Part shown: positions 6,993 through 13,190 of the stretch, one piece after another | Layout: the number at the start of each line of letters is the position of its first letter | How positions within the stretch are numbered: position 1 is the first letter of the stretch | Made by a program: the position numbers and the translations under genes | Assembly: GCA_031550925.1 (NCBI GenBank) | Contig: JAVBOE010000126.1 | Span: 1 to 19,707 of the forward strand | Source of the DNA: JAIRNF01 sp031550925 | GTDB lineage: Bacteria; Bacteroidota; Bacteroidia; Bacteroidales; UBA932 | Length of the DNA stretch: 19,707 bases | Direction: 5' to 3' | The notes under the pieces: model-generated | The model's database searches: none | Told to the model about the DNA's origin: nothing | Seen by the model: only the letters and a program-made list of their open reading frames with translations

Positions 6993-7283
6993 TTAGATGT
7001 TGCTATAAAAATCAATTTTGTCATTTCCTTTCAGGGTAACGAAGGCCTTCTTGTAGTGGTTAGCTCTACCGGTTAGTAAACCAGCCTTTGTAAAGCGGCT
7101 TTTTCTTTTACCAGCGTAGCTAGCTGTGTTAACAGCTTCAACAGTTACGTTGTAAAGCTCTTCTACAGCCTTCTTAATCTCAAGCTTGTTAGCCCTGAGG
7201 TCAACAATAAAACCGTAACGATTCAACTTATCGCCCTGAATCGTCATTTTTTCGGTTACTATAGGCTTAATAATCATATTCAT
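6993..7283 (-). CDS. rplW: 50S ribosomal protein uL23
   Basis: A 96-residue L23 reading MNMIIKPIVTEKMTIQGDKL, with KLEIKKAVEELYNVTVEAVN, RYTKAGLL-like GRANHYKKAFVTL and a C-terminus ending DFYSNI. The frame is open from a GTG at 7286, but the ATG at 7281-7283 matches the Bacteroidetes start MGIIIKP in register, so I chose it; the ATG at 7275-7277 is also possible. L23 is at the tunnel exit and is the docking site for trigger factor and SRP. It sits 13 nt after rplD and 5 nt before rplB. The stop is TAA. Confidence 0.95.
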   Translation of the reverse strand: MNMIIKPIVTEKMTIQGDKLNRYGFIVDLRANKLEIKKAVEELYNVTVEAVNTASYAGKRKSRFTKAGLLTGRANHYKKAFVTLKGNDKIDFYSNI

Positions 7284-7296
7284 CACTTATTCAGTA

Positions 7297-7935
7297 TTAC
7301 TCTTGACCAATACCAAAAACGCCATGCAATACCTCTACCGATTTTTCGGTAAGAATGAGGCTTGAAGCGTTCATAATATCGTAAGTGGTTAAGTCCGAAG
7401 CAAGTACCGTTTTAACATTCGGTAAATTTCGGGACGACAAATATACATTTTTATTTGATTCGGGAAGCACCATAAGTAATTTTTTATCAGCAACTTTCAA
7501 ATTTTTACTGATATTGATAATTTCTTTGGTTTTTGGTGCATCCATTTCTAACGACTCTAAAACAATAAGTCCTTCGTTCTTTGCCTTATAGGCAAGAGCA
7601 CTTTTACGGGCTAATTGTTTAAGCTTCTTATTCAGCTTAAAACTATAATCACGAGGTCTTGGGCCGAATACACGACCTCCACCAACATAGATGTTTGCTT
7701 TAATGCTACCGTGACGAGCACCACCTGTACCTTTTTGGCGAATAACCTTTTTGGTACTGTAGGCAACTTCCCACTTTTCTTTCGTCTTGTGGGTTCCTTG
7801 GCGTTGGTTAGCCAGGTATTGTTTCACGTCAAGATAGATAGCATGGTCGTTCGGTTCTATTCCGAAAATGGCATCATCAAGCGTAACTGTTTTCGCTGAT
7901 TTATTACCTTCTTTAGTATATACTGCTAATTCCAT
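7297..7935 (-). CDS. rplD: 50S ribosomal protein uL4
   Basis: A 212-residue L4 starting MELAVYTKEGNKSAKTVTLD. It has the conserved FGIEPNDHAIYLDVKQYLAN, the tunnel loop QKGTGGARHGSIKANIYVGG with GRVFGPRPRDY, and the globular part with KLKQLARKSALAYKAKNEGL. The extended loop forms part of the constriction of the exit tunnel with L22. An upstream TTG (7950) would add five residues but overlaps rplC; the ATG at 7933-7935 is 4 nt after the rplC TAG and matches family starts. In E. coli L4 represses its own operon; no equivalent site is proven here. The stop is TAA. Confidence 0.96.
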   Translation of the reverse strand: MELAVYTKEGNKSAKTVTLDDAIFGIEPNDHAIYLDVKQYLANQRQGTHKTKEKWEVAYSTKKVIRQKGTGGARHGSIKANIYVGGGRVFGPRPRDYSFKLNKKLKQLARKSALAYKAKNEGLIVLESLEMDAPKTKEIINISKNLKVADKKLLMVLPESNKNVYLSSRNLPNVKTVLASDLTTYDIMNASSLILTEKSVEVLHGVFGIGQE

Positions 7936-7939
7936 CTCT

Positions 7940-8560
7940 CTAATCTTCAATAATTACGTAAGACCCTTTGGCTCCGGGTATAGAACCTTTTACCAACATC
8001 AAGTTACTTTCGGGGATAACTTTAAGTATTCTTAGGTTAAGCACCTTTACTCTTACACCACCCATGCGTCCGGGAAGCTTCTTTCCCTTAAATACGCGTG
8101 ATGGATAAGATGATGCACCTAATGAACCAAGAGAGCGTTGGCGATTGTGCTGACCGTGAGTTTGTCCACCCACACCAGCAAAACCGTGACGCTTAACTAC
8201 GCCCTGAAATCCTTTACCTTTGGAGATACCTGCAATATCTACCCAATCGTTTTCCTCAAAATCGGCAACAGTAACAATGTCGCCTAGTTTAATCTCCCTC
8301 TCCCAGTCCATGATAGTTTCAACCACCTTGTACTTAGGAGCCGTGTTGGCTTTCTTAAAATGCCCTACAAGAGCATTGCTGGTTTGCTTTTCTTTCTTAT
8401 CGTCATAGGCAAGCTGAACGGCTTCGTAACCGTCTATCTCATTCGAGCGTACTTGCGTAACAACACATGGACCAGCCTCAATAACGGTGCAGGGGATGTT
8501 TTTTCCATCTGCATCGAACACGGAAGTCATTCCGATTTTTTTTCCAATAATTCCTGGCAT
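7940..8560 (-). CDS. rplC: 50S ribosomal protein uL3
   Basis: A 206-residue L3 starting MPGIIGKKIGMTSVFDADGK, with the conserved GKGFQGVVKRHGFAGVGGQT, HGQHNRQRSLGSLGASSYPS and RVFKGKKLPGRMGGVRVKVL. L3 is an assembly initiator whose central loop reaches close to the peptidyl-transferase centre. Where E. coli has GQNQTPG, including the glutamine methylated by PrmB, this protein has GASSYPS, so that modification site is absent. The ATG is 213 nt downstream of the rpsJ stop, an unusually wide gap for this operon. The stop TAG lies 4 nt before rplD. Confidence 0.98.
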   Translation of the reverse strand: MPGIIGKKIGMTSVFDADGKNIPCTVIEAGPCVVTQVRSNEIDGYEAVQLAYDDKKEKQTSNALVGHFKKANTAPKYKVVETIMDWEREIKLGDIVTVADFEENDWVDIAGISKGKGFQGVVKRHGFAGVGGQTHGQHNRQRSLGSLGASSYPSRVFKGKKLPGRMGGVRVKVLNLRILKVIPESNLMLVKGSIPGAKGSYVIIED

Positions 8561-8578
8561 GTTTAGTTTTACTTTGAG

Positions 8579-8633
8579 AAGACTTCTAGACTTTATGACT
8601 TAAAGACTTATGGACAAAAGATTTAAAGATTAA
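8579..8633 (+). repeat. Degenerate octamer tract A (NAGACTTA-like units)
   Basis: Seven consecutive units in the rpsJ-rplC gap: AAGACTTC, TAGACTTT, ATGACTTA, AAGACTTA, TGGACAA, AAGATTTA, AAGATTAA. The step is 8 nt with one 7-nt unit. An 8-nt period argues against coding. The tract shares the 11-mer GGACAAAAGAT with tract B at 13172-13182. Confidence 0.7.
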
Positions 8634-8680
8634 AATGTTAATGCTTATTGTAGCCACAAAATCAGCAATAGTATTTTTAT

Positions 8681-8725
8681 TCTTTTGTCTTTGTTCTAAA
8701 CGTCCTTGTTCTACCGTCTTTCTCT
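8681..8725 (-). repeat. Degenerate octamer tract A2, opposite orientation to tract A
   Basis: Read on the minus strand, it gives units such as AAAGACGG, TAGAACA, AGGACGTT, TAGAACAA, AGACAAA. It faces tract A across 47 nt. GACAAAAGA (8613-8621) and TCTTTTGTC (8681-8689) form an exact 9-bp inverted repeat between the two tracts. Confidence 0.55.
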
Positions 8726-8735
8726 ATTAATAATT

Positions 8736-8765
8736 GTGCATAACCCCAGCAGAGGTCATCGGCAC
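8736..8765 (-). promoter_or_regulatory. RNA hairpin just downstream of rpsJ
   Basis: In the mRNA sense, GUGC, a 2-nt bulge CG, then AUGACCUC, loop UGCU, GGGGUUAU and GCAC. This gives 12 pairs (two of them G-U) with a 4-nt loop. It begins 8 nt after the rpsJ TGA stop. No U-run follows (AAUUAUUAAU), so it does not look like a simple intrinsic terminator. It could be a regulatory leader of rplC-rplD, a processing site or an mRNA stabiliser. Confidence 0.6.
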
Positions 8766-8773
8766 CGTTTCTA

Positions 8774-9079
8774 TCAAACTTTGATTTCTACTTCAACTCC
8801 GCTAGGTAGCTCAAGCTTCATTAGCGCGTCAACTGTTTTAGGAGTTGAGCTGTAGATATCAAGCAAACGCTTGAATGTACATAGCTGAAACTGCTCGCGC
8901 GATTTCTTGTTTACGAATGTTGAACGGTTAACAGTAAAAATCTTCTTTTGCGAAGGAAGGGGAATAGGTCCGCTAACTACCGCACCTGTTGCCTTTACTG
9001 TCTTCACGATCTTCTCGGCCGACTTGTCAACCAAAGAGTGATCATACGATTTTAATTTAATTCTAATTTTTTGGCTCAT
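8774..9079 (-). CDS. rpsJ: 30S ribosomal protein uS10 (NusE)
   Basis: A 101-residue S10 starting MSQKIRIKLKSYDHSLVDKS, with VSGPIPLPSQKKIFTVNRST, FVNKKSREQFQL and the C-terminus TVDALMKLELPSGVEVEIKV. S10 is in the 30S head and, as NusE, pairs with NusB in transcription antitermination. It ends with TGA immediately followed in frame by TAG, a tandem stop. It lies 13 nt after fusA, so the str and S10 clusters are joined directly with no tuf gene between them. It is one of only three genes in the window that use TGA. Confidence 0.98.
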   Translation of the reverse strand: MSQKIRIKLKSYDHSLVDKSAEKIVKTVKATGAVVSGPIPLPSQKKIFTVNRSTFVNKKSREQFQLCTFKRLLDIYSSTPKTVDALMKLELPSGVEVEIKV

Positions 9080-9092
9080 GGTTGATTATTTA

Positions 9093-11213
9093 TTATTCGT
9101 CATCATCTACTTTCTTTTTACCACTGGCTTTTTCGATAATTTCCTTAGCAATGTTTGCAGGAACCTCGTCATAGTGCGAAAACTCCATAGTGCTTGTGGC
9201 ACGTCCTGAACTTAACGTACGTAGCACGGTTACATAACCGAACTGCTCTGATAGCGGAACTTTAGCCTTAACCACACGGGCATTAGCCTTAGATTCCATG
9301 CCGGTAATCTGACCACGACGCTTGTTCAAGTCGCCAATTACATCGCCCATGTACTCTTCGGGAGTAACAACTTCGAGCGACATGATAGGCTCCATAAGCA
9401 CAGGGTTAGCCTTTGATGCTGCATGACGGAATGCTGCGCGGGCGCAAATTTCGAATGACAGCGAGTCAGAGTCAACCGCGTGGAACGAACCGTCCTTCAG
9501 CGTAACCTTCATACTTTCTACCTCAAAGCCGGCCAGGGGACCATTAACCATAGCAGCCTTGAATCCTTTCTCAACAGATGGAATATACTCTTTAGGAATG
9601 TTACCACCCTTAACTACATCAACAAACTGTAATCCGAGTGTTTCCTTATCGTCAGCAGGTCCAATCTCAACAATGATATCGGCAAACTTACCACGACCAC
9701 CTGATTGCTTCTTAAATACTTCGCGATGCTCAATCTTACTGCGTAAAGCTTCCTTGTAGTTAACCTGAGGCGCACCTTGGTTAATTTCTACACCGAACTC
9801 GCGTTTCAAACGGTCAACGATAATTTCGAGGTGAAGCTCACCCATACCGCTGATAATTGTTTGTCCGCTGTCTTCGTCAGACTTTACAGTAAAAGTCGGA
9901 TCTTCTTCGGAAAGCTTACCAAGCGCAACACCTAACTTATCCAAATCTTTTTGAGTTTTAGGCTCAATCGCCAATCCGATAACCGGATCAGGGAAAGTCA
10001 TAGACTCAAGTACGATAGGACGTTTTTCTTCGCAAATGGTATCGCCTGTACGAAGATCTTTAAAACCAACGCATGCGCAGATATCACCTGCTTCTACAAA
10101 CTCAATAGGGTTCTGCTTGTTAGAGTGCATCTGGTACAAACGTGCAACGCGTTCTTTTTTACCGGAACGGGTATTAAGCACATATGAACCTCCATCTAGC
10201 TTACCTGAATAAGCACGAATAAATGCTAAACGACCTACATAAGGGTCAGTAGCAATCTTAAACACCAAACCACAGAATGGTTCTGATGCATCGGGTTTAC
10301 GATCTTCTTCTTTCTCAGTAGATGGGTTTGTTCCTATAACCGCGCCAATATCTAACGGACTAGGTAAGTAACGAACAACTGCATCTAAAAGGTATTGAAC
10401 ACCTTTATTCTTGAAAGACGAACCGCACATAACAGGTACAACTGTCATTGCAATGGTAGCCTTTCTCAGTGTATCAACAATTTCCTGCTCTGAAATGGTA
10501 TCAGGGTTATCGAAGAACTTTTCGAGCAACTCGTCGTTATGTTCAGCAATGGCTTCGATAAGCTTACCGCGCCATTCTTCAACCTCTGCTTTCATATCGG
10601 CAGGAACTTCTTCAACGGTAAAGTTGTCGCGAACGTTCTTATCATCAAAGTAAATAATAGCCTTATTGCTGATAAGATCGACAACACCTTTGAAAGTTTC
10701 TTCCACTCCTATAGGAAGAACAACAGGAATAGCGTTAGCACCTAACTTATCCTTAATTTCTTGTACTACATTAAGGAAGTCTGCACCAACACGGTCCATT
10801 TTATTTACGTAACCAATTCGGGGAACCATATATTTGTCTGCCTGACGCCATACGGTTTCCGACTGGGGTTCTACCCCTCCTACTGCGCAAAATGTTGCAA
10901 CAGCACCATCTAGTACACGTAACGAACGTTCTACTTCGACAGTAAAGTCAACGTGACCCGGAGTGTCTATAATATTAATTTGGAAGGTCTTATCATCATA
11001 GTGCCAGAAAGTGGTGGTGGCAGCAGAGGTAATGGTAATACCACGCTCCTGCTCCTGTGCCATCCAGTCCATGGTAGCTGTTCCTTCATGGGTTTCGCCA
11101 ACACGGTGAGTCTTTCCGGTATAAAACAAAATACGCTCCGATGTGGTAGTTTTACCGGCATCGATATGCGCCATGATTCCAATATTTCTCGTTAGCTTTA
11201 AATCTCTTGCCAT
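9093..11213 (-). CDS. fusA: Translation elongation factor G
   Basis: A 706-residue EF-G, the GTPase that drives tRNA-mRNA translocation and, with RRF, recycles ribosomes. The G domain is complete: P loop AHIDAGKTT (15-23), switch segment QERGITITSAA, DTPGH (83-87) and NKMD (137-140). The later domains carry GMGELHLEIIVDRLKREFGV and GGRGKFADIIVEIGPAD, and the protein ends in a Lys/Asp tail (KKKVDDDE). Its place between rpsG and rpsJ marks it as the canonical str-operon copy. An AAGGAGG at 11228-11234 lies 14 nt before the ATG, rather far for a strong RBS. The stop is TAA. Confidence 0.98.
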   Translation of the reverse strand: MARDLKLTRNIGIMAHIDAGKTTTSERILFYTGKTHRVGETHEGTATMDWMAQEQERGITITSAATTTFWHYDDKTFQINIIDTPGHVDFTVEVERSLRVLDGAVATFCAVGGVEPQSETVWRQADKYMVPRIGYVNKMDRVGADFLNVVQEIKDKLGANAIPVVLPIGVEETFKGVVDLISNKAIIYFDDKNVRDNFTVEEVPADMKAEVEEWRGKLIEAIAEHNDELLEKFFDNPDTISEQEIVDTLRKATIAMTVVPVMCGSSFKNKGVQYLLDAVVRYLPSPLDIGAVIGTNPSTEKEEDRKPDASEPFCGLVFKIATDPYVGRLAFIRAYSGKLDGGSYVLNTRSGKKERVARLYQMHSNKQNPIEFVEAGDICACVGFKDLRTGDTICEEKRPIVLESMTFPDPVIGLAIEPKTQKDLDKLGVALGKLSEEDPTFTVKSDEDSGQTIISGMGELHLEIIVDRLKREFGVEINQGAPQVNYKEALRSKIEHREVFKKQSGGRGKFADIIVEIGPADDKETLGLQFVDVVKGGNIPKEYIPSVEKGFKAAMVNGPLAGFEVESMKVTLKDGSFHAVDSDSLSFEICARAAFRHAASKANPVLMEPIMSLEVVTPEEYMGDVIGDLNKRRGQITGMESKANARVVKAKVPLSEQFGYVTVLRTLSSGRATSTMEFSHYDEVPANIAKEIIEKASGKKKVDDDE

Positions 11214-11240
11214 TAAATTTCTGCTTTCCTCCTTAAAATA

Positions 11241-11717
11241 TTAGAATCTAAAGTGAGCAAACGCCTTGTTTGCTTCGGCCATTCTGTGCATGTCTTCTTT
11301 ACGCTTGTATGCAGCACCTTCGTTGTTATATGCTGCCACAATTTCGCCAGCTAACTTTTCTGCCATTGATCGACCCGAGCGCTTACGTGCAAACAGAACC
11401 ATGTTTTTCATACTGATAGAAATTTTCCGTTCGGGTCTCACTTCAATAGGAACCTGGAAGTTAGCACCACCAATACGACGACTCTTTACTTCAACTTGAG
11501 GCGTTATATTTTCAATAGCTTTTTTCCAAATTTCTAAAGGAGCCTGTTCTGAATCTTTCATCTTTTCGCCTACGATATTAAGTGCATCGTAAAAAATGTT
11601 GTAGGCAATACTCTTCTTACCGTCGTACATTAGGTTGTTTACAAATCTTGTAACCATCACATCGCTGTACTTAGAGTCGGGAAGTAGAATCCTCTTTTTA
11701 GGCTTCGCTTTTCTCAT
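11241..11717 (-). CDS. rpsG: 30S ribosomal protein uS7
   Basis: A 158-residue S7 starting MRKAKPKKRILLPDSKYSDV, with VTRFVNNLMYDGKKSIAYNI, TPQVEVKSRRIGGANFQVPI, RPERK and a C-terminus EDMHRMAEANKAFAHFRF. S7 nucleates assembly of the 30S head and lines the E site. In E. coli it is the translational repressor of the str operon. It lies 31 nt after rpsL and 27 nt before fusA. The stop is TAA. The sequence is complete and typical. Confidence 0.98.
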   Translation of the reverse strand: MRKAKPKKRILLPDSKYSDVMVTRFVNNLMYDGKKSIAYNIFYDALNIVGEKMKDSEQAPLEIWKKAIENITPQVEVKSRRIGGANFQVPIEVRPERKISISMKNMVLFARKRSGRSMAEKLAGEIVAAYNNEGAAYKRKEDMHRMAEANKAFAHFRF

Positions 11718-11748
11718 TTGTTTTTAATCGTATTATTATATAAGTATA

Positions 11749-12141
11749 TTACTTCTTTGCTGCTGCTTTAGCTTTAGGACGCTTTGTTCCATATTTTGAG
11801 CGACGCTGGTTACGACCATCTACACCGGATGCATCTAGCGCTCCGCGTACAAGGTGGTAACGAACTCCGGGAAGGTCTTTAACACGACCACCACGTACAA
11901 GCACGATAGAGTGCTCTTGCAGGTTGTGTCCTTCTCCTGGGATATAAGCGTTCACTTCTTTACTGTTTGTTAAGCGAACTCTGGCCACCTTACGCATAGC
12001 TGAATTTGGCTTCTTAGGCGTGGTGGTGTAAACGCGAACACAAACACCACGGCGCTGCGGACAAGAATCCAATGCAGGTGCCTTGCTGTTATATGTGCTC
12101 AACTCGCGTCCTTTTCTTACTAGCTGTTGAATTGTTGGCAT
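11749..12141 (-). CDS. rpsL: 30S ribosomal protein uS12
   Basis: A 130-residue S12, first gene of the superoperon, starting MPTIQQLVRKGRELSTYNSK. The decoding-centre loops are intact: TTTPKKPNSAMRKVARVRLT with Lys43, and LVRGGRVKDLPGVRYHLVRG with Lys88 and Asp89. These lysines are the wild-type residues at the classical streptomycin-resistance positions, so this sequence shows no such S12 resistance change. The C-terminal tail is lysine-rich (KRPKAKAAAKK). The start is about 50 nt downstream of a good Bacteroidetes promoter. The stop is TAA. Confidence 0.98.
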   Translation of the reverse strand: MPTIQQLVRKGRELSTYNSKAPALDSCPQRRGVCVRVYTTTPKKPNSAMRKVARVRLTNSKEVNAYIPGEGHNLQEHSIVLVRGGRVKDLPGVRYHLVRGALDASGVDGRNQRRSKYGTKRPKAKAAAKK

Positions 12142-12191
12142 AAAGAATTATTCTTCTTTGTTTTACGTTAGTTTTTTGACAAAATGGGCTG

Positions 12192-12222
12192 CAAAGGTAG
12201 CGTAAGTTTTTCGATTTACAAA
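12192..12222 (-). promoter_or_regulatory. Main str-S10 promoter (Bacteroidetes type)
   Basis: On the minus strand, TTTG (12219-12222), a 19-nt spacer, then TACCTTTG (12192-12199). This is a full match to the phylum consensus -33 TTTG / -7 TAnnTTTG. Initiation would fall near 12185, leaving a leader of roughly 45 nt before rpsL. Confidence 0.78.
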
Positions 12223-12342
12223 CAGGTTTTCAACATTTTTTAGTTTGAGAAGCTGGCAGTTAGCCAACCTAGCCTCATAATCTCACAAAATATTTCGTTA
12301 AATTGTTCTTAAAAAATGCTCTCTGGTTTTCAAAAAACTTTG

Positions 12343-12372
12343 CGAAGGTAGTAAAAATCGCTCAATTACAAT
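12343..12372 (-). promoter_or_regulatory. Possible second, upstream str promoter
   Basis: On the minus strand, ATTG (12369-12372), an 18-nt spacer, then TACCTTCG (12343-12350). One base departs from the -7 consensus. It shares the TACCTT core with the downstream promoter about 150 nt away. Confidence 0.4.
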
Positions 12373-12420
12373 TTTTTAACTCAAGTTGGTAGCTTAGCCC
12401 AAGAGGATGACTCAAAAGTA

Positions 12421-12500
12421 GCTTAGCCCCTAAATCCCCTAAAGGGGACTGTCTGAAGTCGCTGACTTAAAGTCCCCTTTAGGGGATTTAGGGGCTAAGC
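12421..12500. repeat. Perfect 30-bp inverted repeat (REP/MITE-like palindrome)
   Basis: Left arm 12421-12450 and right arm 12471-12500 are exact reverse complements, around a 20-nt centre. The centre contains AAGTC-GCT-GACTT, a 5-bp mini-hairpin. Each arm also holds its own small dyad (TCCCC-TAAA-GGGGA and TCCCC-TTTA-GGGGA). Symmetry stops exactly at the arm ends. No transposase or target duplication is visible. As I recall, CCCCTAAATCCCC-type palindromes occur as dispersed repeats in Bacteroidota genomes. Confidence 0.85.
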
Positions 12501-12610
12501 AGGCACGATTACAAAAATAACAAGTAGCAGCTTGAATTTTTATAATTAAAAATCAGCCACTTATAATTTATTTCAACCATGCTGTAACTTTTAGAATCAA
12601 CATTTCGTTA

Positions 12611-12618
12611 TACATTTG
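12611..12618 (+). promoter_or_regulatory. -7 box of the sigma-factor operon promoter
   Basis: TACATTTG matches TAnnTTTG and lies 32 nt before the ATG of the sigma-factor gene. The expected -33 TTTG is not clear (CTTT at the right distance), so activity may be weak or helped by another factor. Confidence 0.45.
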
Positions 12619-12650
12619 AAAAAACAACAAAACGAGGCAACCTCACCTTA

Positions 12651-13136
12651 ATGACCAAGAAAGAATATAATGCGTGTGTTGATGATCATGCAGATGGACT
12701 CTACCGTTTTATGTTAAGCAGCATAAAAGACGTAGAAAAAGCCAAAGATCTGGTGCAGGATGCTTTTGAAAGGCTGTGGAGAAAGCACGGTGAGATAGAA
12801 GCCGAAAAATGCAAGTCGTTCTTATTTACGGTAGCATACCATGCCATGATAGATATGCTGAGAAAAGAAAAGCGAATAGGACAAATGAGTGATACAGATT
12901 TAAATACGCACTATCATACAAAGCAGTACTCAGATCTAAACGAGGTGCTACACCTGGCAATACAACAGCTACCCGACGAACAACGAATGGTAATTCTACT
13001 AAGAGATTATGAGGGGTACAGCTACAACGAGATAGGAGAGATTACAGGATTAACCGAATCGCAAGTAAAGGTGTACATATTCAGGGGAAGGCAGTTTTTA
13101 AGAAATTATATCGGATCGGTAAGTGCGGTGATATAG
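12651..13136 (+). CDS. ECF-type RNA polymerase sigma factor
   Basis: A 161-residue sigma-70 family protein with only regions 2 and 4. Region 2 spans about residues 10-76 (KDLVQDAFERLWR, then SFLFTVAYHAMIDMLRKEKR for core binding and -10 recognition). Region 4 spans about 98-152 (LAIQQLPDEQRMVILLRDYE, then the helix-turn-helix GYSYNEIGEITGLTESQVKV and YIFRGRQFLRNY). Such factors direct RNA polymerase to a small regulon and are held inactive by a partner protein. The next gene encodes a membrane protein in the usual anti-sigma position. The stop is TAG, followed by a 54-nt gap filled by octamer tract B. Which signal it answers to cannot be read from the sequence. Confidence 0.93.
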   Translation: MTKKEYNACVDDHADGLYRFMLSSIKDVEKAKDLVQDAFERLWRKHGEIEAEKCKSFLFTVAYHAMIDMLRKEKRIGQMSDTDLNTHYHTKQYSDLNEVLHLAIQQLPDEQRMVILLRDYEGYSYNEIGEITGLTESQVKVYIFRGRQFLRNYIGSVSAVI

Positions 13137-13139
13137 AAT

Positions 13140-13190
13140 ATAGACAAAGGACTTAGAGACAAGAATACAAGGGACAAAAGATGAAAGACA
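13140..13190 (+). repeat. Degenerate octamer tract B
   Basis: Units ATAGACAA, AGGACTTA, GAGACAAG, AATACAAG, GGACAAA and a final AAAGACAA fill the gap between the sigma-factor stop and the next ATG. It has the same 8-nt step and GAC core as the tracts at 8579 and 17880, and shares GGACAAAAGAT with the first. Confidence 0.55.

Larger units (their letters stand above)
12142..12650. other. Noncoding divergent region between rpsL and the sigma-factor gene
   Basis: About 509 nt without a convincing gene on either strand. It holds two promoter-like sites facing rpsL, one long perfect inverted repeat near its middle, and a promoter-like box facing the sigma-factor gene. The rest is AT-rich, with no further structure I could support. 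Confidence 0.7.

Noticed and set aside
8579..8725. Octamer tracts as a CRISPR array
   Set aside because: Units are 8 nt, degenerate, with no spacers and no cas genes nearby.
12421..12500. Palindrome as a transcription terminator of the region
   Set aside because: There is no U-run on either side and no gene ending just before it; it lies between two divergent units.
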